From: Panorpa germanica
Lineage: Eukaryota > Arthropoda > Insecta > Mecoptera > Panorpidae
Length of the DNA stretch: 64,000 bases
Direction: 5' to 3'
Assembly: GCA_963678705.1 (NCBI GenBank)
Contig: OY783203.1
Span: 43,524,347 to 43,588,346 of the forward strand
Every line of letters starts with the position of its first letter. Within the stretch, counting starts at the first letter, position 1. Positions 39,020 through 59,539 of this stretch are shown one piece after another. The translations under genes were made by a program, and so were the position numbers. The notes under the pieces are model-generated. The model was not told the DNA's origin. It was given only the letters and a program-made list of their open reading frames with translations, and searched no databases.

Positions 39020-40632
39020 GTCTCAATAGTAACTAATTAGATCAAAAATAAAGAAGTTTAAAATACCTTCTTTGAATTTGGTTGAATTAGGTTTAGTGAT
39101 TGAAACAGCTCTGAATTTTATTTTAACACATTTTTTATACACAAACAATTAAATAATATAATTTATAGAGTACAATGTATGGTTATTCTTAATTTTATTT
39201 AGTTGGCGTTTATTTTGCTGTTTTTGGCTGTTGATGGTTTGCGAGGTGTACGAGCATTAAGAGTAACGACTTGAATCGGCAACAGAACGTTGAAAACATC
39301 GCAGTAATTAAATACAACAGAATAAATTACACTAAACAATTACAAAGCAATGGATAAATAAATGAATAATGGTTTAAGAAAATTATTAAATATTATATTG
39401 AAACTAAAATTAAAATATAAAAGTAAATTGTCGTTTTCAATCTATCAGTAGTATTTAAGCGCCATAAAAATATCTTTGGCAATAATATCATTGCTCAATC
39501 TTAAACGTAACATTTTCATTTATTTTCTCCACAATTAATTTTGAAGCTGTTCACATACTTTATAATTAAGATGTGATCTCAAATTCTAGGTACTATTGGG
39601 ACAATATTATCGAAATTTATTTCTTTAGAAAGTATCTTCAAGTATATGCTAATTTTACTATAGTAATAATAAAATTGTTAATTCTATCTTATGTACATAA
39701 ATTATATTTATATGTGGAGCAAAATCTTATTATTTTGTGTAAGGTATGCAGTAAATATAAATATTGTCATGCTTGTTTTACCATAAATGTTAGTTTTTTA
39801 AATATTTTAAACCTTTAATATATTTATTACCCTTTCAAAATATATAATCAATTAACTGAATAAATAAAAAAGAGATTTGAAAAATTCCGTCAACAGCACT
39901 TATTTTTACAATCGATTTGTATTTATAGAAATAGTTTAAGTTAAACATATTCGTATATAAATACATAATTATGTAACCTGTAACCACAAAAGTAGCACTT
40001 ACGTAACATTACGTAAATTATACGTAAATATTACATTCAGAAAATAAAATATATAAACATATGTTTAAAAACAGAAATGCATTAATTTAATCCATTAATT
40101 TTTTTTTAATTAAAAAATAATACATTTTTTTTGTTACGTACTCTATTATCATATATATTAAATTAAATTAAAAATTATATGTATATATATACAAAACATC
40201 TTGTACATAACGTGATATTTATAGAGAATATACGAACATTTGTCTTCTATAAAAACCTCAATTTTTGAGAGGATAAATAAAAGACGGAAAGAAATAAGTA
40301 TTTAATTATACCGGTTGCATTAATCAAACTTTTGAAAAATTCACTCGGATAAAACTATAAAAAAGAGGTCGTCTTGTACGATTATAAATAATCTTAGTCA
40401 ATATTTTAATATGAAGAACAATTTTGGAAAGAAGTTTAGGGTGGAATTATTATAATATTATTGTGTATAATGGGTATATGACTAATATTTTAATAAGAAC
40501 ATGTTTTTTAAATATAGTATATTATGAAAACCACATGCTTATTTACAAAAATGGCAAAAACCAAAAATTTGCTTTTGGTCTGTATAAAAACAAACAAAAT
40601 AATTTAAGTCTAAACCCTTGATTATTGGAGGG

Positions 40633-40901
40633 ACGACACAGTGGGCGAGAGCATTGATGCTTGACGCCGACTGCTGTGTCTTCGGGTTCGATCCCCGGAC
40701 CAGATATATATTTTCTGGGTTTGGTTATTATGAACTTATATTGATTATGGTCATACATAATCGTACAGTTATTAGGCAGTGGTGTAGCCCACATATATGA
40801 GGCCACGACACCATAAATACTGCCAACATTGAAGGAGGTCGTCGGTGATAGGACTCAGCATCGGAAATAGGCCGACGTTAAATAAAAAAAAAATTAAAAA
40901 A
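40633..40901 (+). mobile_element. Full-length tRNA-derived SINE with 12-bp target duplication
   Basis: Best copy of the window's main repeat family. The tRNA-like head has box A (GTGGGCGAGAGC, 40641-40652) and box B (GGGTTCGATCC, 40684-40694), the two internal RNA polymerase III promoter blocks. A conserved body (ATTATGGTCATACATAATCG, TGAGGCCACGACACC, GTCGTCGGTGATAGG) follows, and the end is GTTAAATAAA plus an A-rich tail. Perfect 12-bp flanks ATTATTGGAGGG (40621-40632 and 40902-40913) show insertion by target-primed reverse transcription. Confidence 0.95.
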
Positions 40902-40917
40902 ATTATTGGAGGGTACA

Positions 40918-40985
40918 CGTTAGACGAAAATGCGACACAGCAGTCAGCGTCCAGTATAAATGCTCTTGCCCACTGTGTTGTCCGA
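40918..40985 (-). mobile_element. SINE head fragment, opposite orientation
   Basis: Minus-strand tRNA-like head only (GACACAGCAGTCAGCGTCCA and CTTGCCCACTGTGTTGTCC). It lies just beyond the full-length copy. Confidence 0.65.
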
Positions 40986-42211
40986 TATGCTAATATTTAT
41001 TTCGATTTTAATAAAGGTCTTTTAAGCCAACCATTTAAAGGAAACGAAAAATCAATCTGAGTTGGTACAGTAAACAAGTCTTGTCTTGTGGTGATTCAAA
41101 TTCTGTATTTCAGAGAGATTTGTCTTTTATATATTTTTTATGTAAATATTGCGAAAAGATATGTAGACCTACAAAGCTGTTGAAATTCTTAACAGAACAA
41201 CAAACCCTACTTAAAATATCTTTGCAAGAAAATTGGTTTTCCACACAGTGCATTCGGTCATCGAATGGACACTTCTCACTTATCTCGTTCGCGGTATTCA
41301 TTATTAATAATAATTATAATATACATTATTTATACCAGAGTTACCAGATTATTATAACCTGTATTTATGGAAATATTATACATGCAATTGTTATTTAGCA
41401 ATATATATTTAATCAATTGCAGTATTTACAGAGAAAATTATTATTTACAAAAAATACATAATATGTAATTCTAGTAAAATAATTTTACGATGAAATAAGG
41501 TTTAATATGCGGGCATTTTCTAGGTGTACATCGCTATAATTAATTTTTATTGAATAGGTTCAGACATTATATAGGTTTTAATAGCTTTATTTTAGTCAGC
41601 TTGTAGCCATTTCTGCATAACCTAGGGACTTCCATAAAAAGGCGAGCGTTTCCTCGACCCATCGAAAATATTGGGTTTATCATTAAATATGCAACTCAAA
41701 AAAACCAGAGAGGAAAATATACATTGTATAAAAAGTTTGTCGGAAAAATGCTTTAGACGCTTCTTTCTTAGAGTAAGGCACCTAGATAAACATTGACAGA
41801 ATAATTACAATTATTAATTATCTATTTGATTTATTTTTTATATAAACATATAAGTATTACTAGGCTGAGTATTCAGTTTAATTTTGTGTAATAGAGTTAC
41901 TTACATATTAAAATTAATTTAGAAAAATGTTTGATGAAACCGGTTAATACATTAAAAGGTGTACATTCAAGACAATAATTTTAACTCAAATAAATAAAAT
42001 TATTTGTTGACTATCTTAATTGTCACTAATATAACTTAATTGAGATAATTTGTTCGAGAAACTTTTATTTTCAAAATCATAATACTTACAATCACATTTC
42101 TTTGTGTGATTTGATTGTGTTTTACACGAAGTATATTTTGTCGACATTGATACATTATATAATTATATAATTGAGAAACAAGCATACATTAAGAAATTAT
42201 TTATGTAATTT

Positions 42212-42365
42212 CTTCCACGTCGATCTATTTCCGATGCCGAGTTAAATCACCGATAATTTCTTACTACGTTTTCAATTTATATAGTGTAGAGACTACGCCA
42301 CTGCATAATAAATTTAAATTAAATAAACTTGATAAAAACCAAACCCAGAAAATATTGCGCTGTTT
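42212..42365 (-). mobile_element. SINE copy, head lost
   Basis: Minus orientation from CACGTCGATCTATTTCCGAT to CCCAGAAAATATTGCGCTG; the hairpin MITE begins 24 bp on. Confidence 0.55.
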
Positions 42366-42388
42366 CAAATAATTTTATGTAAAGTGTC

Positions 42389-42585
42389 CGTATTATGCGG
42401 ATCATACACATAACGATTGACCGGACAGTTTTTACGAACAGTTCAACTTTACCGGCAAACCGGACTGTGTATGTGATAAAACTGTACGTTCTCCGATACA
42501 TTCACGGTCCGGTTTACCTGTAAAGGTTGACTCTTTGTTAAAACTGTCTTGCAAATCATTACGAGTATGCTCAGCATTAGTTACG
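42389..42585. mobile_element. Hairpin MITE upstream of gene 3
   Basis: 197-bp foldback. The arms (about 42389-42469 and 42506-42585) share AAACCGGAC and GCATACACA/GCATACTCG-type motifs in inverted order, about 75% paired. The element ends 280 bp before the start codon of gene 3. No clear target duplication was found. Confidence 0.7.
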
Positions 42586-42865
42586 AAAAAAATAATAAAA
42601 AAATAAAACCACAATTAGAGGATGCAGTGGCAGACGATCCAATCAAGATTTAAACAGACAGACCTGATCAACAGGATATTCCAGTTGCTACAGTTATTTT
42701 TATGTAATATATACATATTGTGTTTAATAAATACTTATTAATGCTGCGAGATCAAAATGGATACTTATTACTTTTTCCTCAGATTGTCCGATGGAGCAGC
42801 ATGTATTTAAACTTAGTTGCTTCGTATTCTAAGGGCACTGCACTCTGAACTTATTTTGCAGTAAC

Positions 42866-45800
42866 ATGACTCTTATTAAAATCATTTGCGCTCCAGCGAC
42901 ATTCTTTTGTTTATTATTCGTTGTATCGTTTGTTGTAACACAGGATAATGGATCAGCTGATATATTTAAAGATGCAAGTGGTAATTTAGAAGTAAGACAA
43001 ATTATAAAATAGTAAGTATGTAGATACAATAAATTATGGTGATAAATAGTGAGATTATTTTGTGACATTCGTTTCAGGAACGCAGTGTATTTAGTTTCTT
43101 GTTTGGAGAATCATGTCCAGTTTGCAGTAAGTTTTATAAATAATCATTTTATTTCATAAATAGCTTTGTATATATATATATATATTTATAACAAATCCCT
43201 TTTGTTGCAAGAATTTCAAATGAATATAAAAATAAAATAATTTTAAATAAAAGTGTTACCACCCAAAATTAAAACAGAATGTAATGTATAATTAATTTTT
43301 TGAAAATCGGATATAAAAGGTTCCCACTTAAAATTACGCATAATATCTTCACAGGTTTTAGTACATCAATTTAGAGATACTTTAATCCTGAAATTCCGAT
43401 TAATAATATACATGTACAAATTCTAGCAAACTTTTTGAAATTCATTTCTATTAAAATTATGCCTAACAATACGGTAATGCAACCTATCTTACATGTTGAC
43501 AATTCAATATTATTTGCAATAGTACTTTCTTAAAAAAAGTTATTTAATTTTCAGGATGTGGTATACCAAACCGTCAGAAGCGTATTTTAGGCGGAGAATA
43601 TATGTCACCACATGAATTTCCATGGCTAGTCCAAATTAATATAAGAGGACTTTTAGATATCGCAGGAGCATTGATCAGTGATCGCTACGTATTAACTACG
43701 GCAAGTGGATTAGTTGGGTAAATATTAGTTCTTGTGAATGTGAATATTTTATGCTTCCAAAATACCGTAAAAATAATTATAGATTTGGTTTTATCAAAAT
43801 TAATTTCTCGCATGTTACAGTAAAATTGAGACACTTATATTTTATACCTTTTTTCAAATGCCGTTTAACTTTAGACAGTACTATTTGAATAACGTTAAAC
43901 TACAAAAAAATGTAATGTAAACGACGTCGGAAAATGTTACAAAATATAAGCTGTTTTCCAATTACGGCACAAGAGCGCATAATCGCATTGTCGTTATCCG
44001 GCATTATCCTTCGCATTGAATGTTCTAACTACAGCATGTGCGTAGCACATGAGCACTTTAAAAAGCTTTACTCTCGCATGATGTGCGCAATTGATTGCAA
44101 CCAATTAGCATAAAATGTAAAAAATCTTAATATTGTTGACTACCTTTTATAATAATTTATATTTTATTTAATTTAAAAAAAATATTTTGTTAAATAAAAT
44201 TAAAAGTAAAATTAAATTTATAAAATTGAGGTAAAAAATTGAAACAATTTTTGAGAATAAAAACAAACAAGTATGGATGAAGGTACAGATTTAAAAACTA
44301 ATGAATGTTCCAATTAAACATCTGCACAATGCGACAAAGTGCGGCACCAAGTCAGAAGTATAAATTAAAATATTTCTAATAGAAATTAAAATTTCTTTTT
44401 AGGTTAACTCCATATGAAATTAAAGTTGTATTGGGACGACATGATCGCTGTAATCCTGATGTAACTGAGTCCCAAATAAGTGTAGAAGAGATCAATCTTC
44501 ATCCAGATTTTGGACAATCAAGACGTTTACATGATATCTCTATATTAAGATTGAGTCAACGAATAAATTTTGGAAATGACATAGCACCTATATGCTTACC
44601 TAGATCAGGTAAATGTTATTTCTTATGTAATATTTACATCGTATACGCAAACTTAGTCACCGATTGTTTAGCGTGCCAGGACAGAATAATATCAGGAGTG
44701 CAGTAACCAAGAAAGTAGAACATTGTCTAGGTACAATAGCATTCCTTTTCTAACATTTGTATTTTTCGATAATATTTATTTATTTGTTACACAAATACGA
44801 GTATGAGTTAGTCCCCGTAATCAATATTTGTTGGTGTTAATTATTCGTATATGTGAAACAAAGACTTTTTGAAATATTTTTTTGTTAAAACATAAAATTT
44901 TACTGAAGCCTAAAGATATAAAGAAATTGAAAGTGTTTGTCCTTTTAATTAAAAAAATATATAATATAAACAATAAATAATATAAAAGTTATTTATTTTT
45001 AAATAAAGGAAAAGAATTGAAAGAGATATAATTCGAGTACGTGCCAAATTATTTTATATTTTGTTACGATAGATTAGTTTGAACAATAGTTCTAGCGAGT
45101 ACAATAACACTTCATGCTCTTGAATACAAATAAGATTTCTTTTTATATTTTGTTTTGCCATATTGCAACCTCTCGTTGAAAAAATACCGTTAATTTATTG
45201 TATTTACTTTCATAATTATAAGTTTATTTATGGAATAATGGTATTATTCACCATATCTGCAAATTTACATTTTTGTATTTTATACAAAAAATATATTGTT
45301 TGTATTTACAAATCAAATGGAATTGAAATGGTAACATTTATAACAAGTCTTCGGGTTTGATCCGCGAATCAGAGTTATATTTTCTGGGTTTGGTTGTTAT
45401 CAAATTAAATTGATTATGTATGTACATAATCGTAAACTAATTAGGATGTTTTGTAGTACACATACATGAAGCTATAACACCATATGGAACCACTACCAAC
45501 GTAATATGAGGTAGTCGATGATAGCTGCGGAAAAAGGCAGACAATAAATAAATTAAATGAAGAAAATTTAAAAAAACAAGTGGTTATAAATATTCACCGG
45601 TGGCCTCCAACTATATTGACAGTGGTTATAGTGTCGTAGCTTCATACATCAAAAATACATACACTTTACACCGGATATAATTGCATTGTTTTTAATTATT
45701 ATTGTCTTACAACGTTAAAGCCTATACAATAATCATATATCATATATATATATTTAATTATCTAATATAATATATAATCATCTTACACTTTATTCTTTCG

Positions 45801-46973
45801 AAATATATCTCTCAAATTTTAAACAAAAAAAATCCTAAACTCTTTATTCAAATGTTTTGTTTCTAGTTTAACTATAAAATGATAATAAATATTAAAACTT
45901 ACTTAGGAACTTATTTGGGTAAAGTTGGAACAATAGCCGGTTGGAATTATGGTGGTGCTGAGGAAGAAACTAAAAAGTTTTCATGCGAACCAAGAAAAAT
46001 TGGTCTGCCTATTTTAAGCAAAAAAGAATGCCCCGAAATTATGGCATACCAGGGTTGTATTGGAGTAATTGGAGCTCCTAACATTATCTGTGCGGTAAGT
46101 GACACTTTAAATAAATTACTGTATTTAAAAATATGTATTACTAAGATAGATGTAACAGCTAAGATTTTGTTTAACTTATTATATGCCAAATTTTACCAAA
46201 ATTATCCTTAGGCGGCTATGTAGCTCACATATAACAGACCTAGATGTTATAAATCTGCAAATATTTGTAGGAATCGATGCTGGAGACATGTTTTACAACA
46301 GTTATTATTCGGATCAACCATGAACTTACCCATATACTAGACCATATTTTATGGAATAAATAAATCATTTTTATGGAATTGCTGGTAAATTACGCCATAC
46401 ACTAAAATTGTAGTCATTTAACTACGTAATAGATAACTAATTGAATAAATAGGGTAAATACATGTTTTAGTCGAGTCCGAAAAGTCAATATTTTTGTACA
46501 TATTCTTGATCCTAATAATTTATTAAAAATTTAATTTAGTAGCTGAGAAAGTTAAGCCTGTTATGTTCTGGTTTGATTCTCGGATCTTCTGGGTTTTATT
46601 GCTGGGTTTTCTTTAACTGGATATATTATAATATAGGTTAATTTATAATGCAGTCGAATAGCCATATAAACTACTAACATAGTACGAGATCATCGGTAAT
46701 AGATCTTACGAGACGAGATATATTTTGTAATATAACAATATTTTTTTTCAGGGAGATGCTGGAACACCTATCCAGTATCGAGGCTACGGAGGTTCATACG
46801 AATTCGTTGGGGTATTGACTGATAAGGCTGATTGTCGCCCACCAGATCCTAATGCAACTGAAACTGATGACACGGAAACAGATAGTGGTACAGCAATATT
46901 TATTAAAATATCGGACCACATTAACTGGATCTTAAATAATGTTAGAAATACCTGTTTTTGTACAAACAATTAA
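42866..46973 (+). CDS. Gene 3: catalytically dead serine protease homologue (pseudo-protease)
   Basis: Exons: 42866-42991, 43078-43126, 43555-43717, 44403-44608, 45907-46094, 46752-46973 (954 bp, 317 aa), GT-AG and in frame. A signal peptide (about residues 1-26) precedes a linker with C-P-V-C-R-C-G, then RQKR|ILGG at R68|I69. The S1 fold is recognisable, but the His motif TAAHC reads TTASG (S109 for His57, G110 for Cys58). Cys42 is also lost (IAGALI for the usual CGG-LI). D157 stays (HDISILRL). GDSGGP reads GDAGTP, so A247 replaces Ser195. The residues that normally separate Cys-Ala-Gly from GDSGG, including the specificity Asp, are missing at the exon 5/6 junction. Exon 6 carries an acidic Thr/Asp/Glu insert (residues 274-290). 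The 163- and 206-bp exons equal those of gene 2, so it probably arose from a gene-2-like copy. No stop or frameshift is seen, which argues for a functional homologue rather than a pseudogene. Confidence 0.9.
45343..45558 (+). mobile_element. SINE copy, box A lost
   Basis: TCTTCGGGTTTGATCCGCGA to GGCAGACAATAAATAAATT. In intron 4 of gene 3. Confidence 0.7.
46555..46715 (+). mobile_element. SINE copy, strongly diverged
   Basis: TGGTTTGATTCTCGGATCTT resembles box B and the following body; many changes. In intron 5 of gene 3. Confidence 0.4.
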
Positions 46974-48434
46974 TTTATAGTATTATTATTTACAATACTT
47001 ATTATATTTATAGTACTATATACGAGTATATTGAAATTGGGTATAATATTTGTATTATGTATACTTGTTACGTAAAATATACGTTTATTTAAATGGCTTA
47101 TTTCTTTAAATAATATTTTTATTAATGTATTTAAATATATGTCATGAAACTGTTGTATCCTATTAAAACATAGGTTATATTATGTTATGTACATTATTTA
47201 ACATATCTGCCGTTATGCAGTCGTTCTTCCGCCTTAAATTCATAGATTACATATCATTTTATTACATACACCGTCTACAACTATCTTAACACTACATATC
47301 AAGCTTCATCTTCCTTTTCGTTAATTTCCCTTCGCTTACTTCATTCATCCATTTTATTCTCTCGTTATTTCCTATAAGATTTTTTATCAGGTCTACTTCA
47401 TCGTCCACCTTTTCTACTTCCTGACCACACATCCTACATAGCTTCTCTTCCTCTCCACTCCAGTATATACTGCACCTTTCTTCATTCCCTATTCTAAACC
47501 TGGCGATCGTTTTCTTTCGTTTACCACCATGTTTTTTTAGGTATTGCGGCATTCTTTTCGATCATAAATGACTATGTACACTCAGCTATGTATTCAGTTT
47601 TAGTAAAGAAGCGAGCGAAGCAAACGCTTTTAGGTGTCTACTTCGCTGTTAGTTCAGTAAACTATCCGAAATCAAGATGTAACTTCGCATTAAATTATTC
47701 AAATTGCTTTTCTAGATTTTTTAACGTTCTAAATAAGTAGACAAATTTCCCTACTGAATCCTATCCTGTTGTCCGAAAATGTGGTCCTTGTTTATATATT
47801 TGTGGTACTGCAAAATCCGTGTTCTCTATGTTTGCAAGACTAGAATTGAACTCATGGTAGAATATGAGTATTATTATATGCAGGGCCGGATTAACCTTTT
47901 TGTAGGCCTTGTCTAATGGCAAATTCCTTTCCACAAAATCAAATGTATCCAATCACAATTGGTTTTCGCCGAAATAATTTGTATCCAGTCACAATCGCCT
48001 TCACTGATTTAAAGGCAGGCTAAACGTAAGTGTGCCTCCGGCGCCATAGATAATACGGGACTAATTATATCTTAGGTTTCGTATGTCAATTTCCTTTTAT
48101 GTTAATTATTCATTGTTAATTACATATATGAAGTAATTGTTACTGATTTAGGTAACTCGGTAAAGGTTGTCTTGATAAGACTTTTTTTTATGTAAAACTA
48201 TTTAAATTAATTGCAATATTATCAATAATATATGCAAGTGTATCATTTTAAAACTTACCGAGTGTTATTATAGTTTTGATTAAGTTTCATATATTATAGA
48301 GTTAAGACGTTTCCAATTTGAAAATAAAATTTTATAGTGTTTACCATGATGTATGTAAAACCTTCAATAATATTTTCATTCTACATTTTACATGGTAAGT
48401 TGAATTTTAATTTAATTTTTAATTAAAAAGAAAT
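46974..48434. other. Spacer between genes 3 and 4
   Basis: 1.46 kb, the shortest spacer in the array. Contains the LINE 3' relic. An ATG at 48345 opens a 26-codon frame that ends before the gene 4 start. Confidence 0.8.
47150..47560 (-). mobile_element. 3' end of a LINE (non-LTR retrotransposon)
   Basis: Minus-strand frame 47552-47292 encodes a C-terminal segment with P-Q-Y-L-K-K-H-G-G-K, IARFRIGNEERCSIYW and a Cys-X2-Cys (CRMCG) pair. That order is typical of the end of insect endonuclease/reverse-transcriptase LINE proteins. The part between 47291 and 47150 looks like a 3' untranslated end. 5' truncated, as usual for LINEs. Lies between genes 3 and 4. Confidence 0.75.
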
Positions 48435-57566
<9,132 letters not shown>

Positions 57567-57616
57567 AAAAAATAGTATTTAACTTACAACTTTATTGTTA
57601 TAATATATGTAATTAC

Positions 57617-57805
57617 TATAGCTTAAATTACGAGAGTGCGGCGGTAACTCATGCTTAAAACAAGTTGTAAAATAAAGAAGAACTACCTTGCACTTTGTTT
57701 AATAATGTCTATAGGAATTAATAAGATAAAACTCTTAGATTTATACGGCTCTTATAACCTGTTTTAAGCATGACTGACCACCGAATTCTCGTAATTTGTG
57801 CTATA
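57617..57805. mobile_element. MITE family A, copy in the 3' flank of gene 4
   Basis: 189 bp with about 54-bp inverted repeats beginning TATAG and carrying AAATTACGAGAG..GCGG and CATGCTTAAAACA. It begins about 50 bp after the gene 4 stop codon and contains the nearest AATAAA, so it probably forms part of the 3' untranslated region. Confidence 0.8.
57671..57676 (+). promoter_or_regulatory. Candidate polyadenylation signal of gene 4, inside a MITE
   Basis: AATAAA 105 bp after the stop codon of gene 4, within the family A MITE at 57617-57805. Confidence 0.45.
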
Positions 57806-57949
57806 AATTTTTTGATTGTATAATAAATACATTTTCAATATTTTTGCAAATCTATAATCTTAACAAAGACACTCACCTATAAGTTTCTTAAATTATTATA
57901 TTATAAATAAAGTTAGCGCTGACGCATGCTGTAGACACATCTATATTAA

Positions 57950-58698
57950 GGGAGGGGTTAGGGTTTTCACTTTCGAAAAATCCAATTTTTTTTTGTCTTA
58001 TCTTATTGTTTAACCTTTGAAGAATTTGTACTTAAAACTTTAAACCGATCTAAGCAATATTCTTGAAGTTATTGTCTTATTAATCTGGTATATTATATAT
58101 ATATATTATATGTTAATCAGGTATACAGTTTATTCATTGCTATTGTTCTGAAGCGTTTTTCTCAAAACTACTTTTTCAAAGTCCGTGTTCACGGCCATTT
58201 AAAACTAATTGACCGATTCATTTCAAACTTCGTACACATTTTCTACATATAAAATACCTCCCCTCAACGTTTAGATAAAACTTTTTTTTTTACATTAAGG
58301 ATGTTTCCCACCCACAAAATGGCGGAATTTTTCGTGGAAAATAACAGTTTACACTTTAGATGGCCGCCAAAAAATTTTAAATGAAAAAAAAAATTATCAG
58401 AGACCGTTGGGGGGAAGATTTGATTATAATTTAACTAAATTTTAATGGTTTTTCATTTTGAGATAATTTCCGGCCGAGTTAGAGTGAACACCGCAAATTG
58501 TCTTTTTTCCCAAGACCTTCGGAGGAAGCTCTGTTACCGGCTTATCCTTCAATATTGCTGCATGATAAAATTATACAACATAGTCAAAAGTATGCTCAAT
58601 AATGTACAAAAGGTTCGAATAAAATTGCTCAATCTATACTTGAGAAAAAAAATCGCAAAAAAAGTGTTTTTTTTTACGCTGAAACCCTAACCCCTCCC
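57950..58698. mobile_element. TTAA-flanked inverted-repeat element, 749 bp
   Basis: The left end GGGAGGGGTTAGGGTTT is matched by its exact inverse at the right end, each side bounded by TTAA (57946-57949 and 58699-58702). TTAA duplications are typical of piggyBac-type transposition, but the terminal bases are not a form I recognise for that family. The interior is T/A-rich with no transposase-like frame, so the element is non-autonomous. Confidence 0.8.
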
Positions 58699-59539
58699 TT
58701 AAGGCAACTCTTGCTTCAGAAAGGTACAGGCAATACCAAACGAACTTATTAAACAAATGAAGACAACAAATGTGCGCAATGTCTTACAAAACAGTCAGAT
58801 TCTATTAAAATGGTTGTGTCTCAAATGCGTAATCAATCGTCTATAAAACGTCGATTTTTCAACTCAATAAAAAAAAAACAACAAAATGTGTCTTGTGATT
58901 TACCGTTTTCTAACTTCTTAATCTTTAAATAAATTAAGTGTTTTGTATAAAATTTGTTTGACTGCTCTGCTTCAAATTTGATAAAAAGAATTTATTGTAA
59001 AATATTCAATAAGAAAATTAGGTGAAAAGGTGGGAGCCAAGAGATATTTCGTTGGTAGAAACCGTTGTATACATCCTAATTGATTATTTAAGTTAAGAAA
59101 GAAAGACTTAAAAAAATGATATATTTTGAGGAGACGCTGGTATGAAAGATTCCGTCTACGTTCGAAAAATGCAAAATCTCTGTAAGTATTATATTTTTTA
59201 AATTAAATTTTATACACATGGAAAGCACATTCCATTGAAAATACAAACTTTCAAATGATACTAAAGAATGTTGATTCCACATGCATGCACTTTTTGAATT
59301 TCGATTACTAATGCTAATATCATTTCTTAAATCTATCTCAACTCAAATCATCAACCACAATGTATTAACGTTTTTAGCAAACGGAATGGCTCTTGACATC
59401 TGCCCTAAAATAATAATAACACATATAAATGTATTTATTAGTGAGATGTTTTCTTTCAATATTTATTTGAGTGCATCAACTTTCAATAGTTATTAGCACT
59501 TTAAACAATATATACTATACATTTATATACATTTTAATT

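Larger units (their letters stand above)
37954..42865. other. Spacer between genes 2 and 3
   Basis: 4.9 kb without a gene: hAT MITE, full-length SINE, a short palindrome-ended segment (about 38383-38505, GCGTGTTCGCCTATTCGTGC, echoed at 50498), and the hairpin MITE before gene 3. Confidence 0.8.

Noticed and set aside
40633-40704. A functional tRNA gene
   Set aside because: It has A and B boxes but no cloverleaf, and is the head of a SINE with target duplications.
47946-48060. Less AT-rich stretch as possible exon
   Set aside because: No open frame of useful length and no splice partner.
48345-48434. Upstream ATG with hydrophobic codons as first exon of gene 4
   Set aside because: The frame stops before 48435, and any intron to join it would be too short. 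The 48435 start already gives a full signal peptide.
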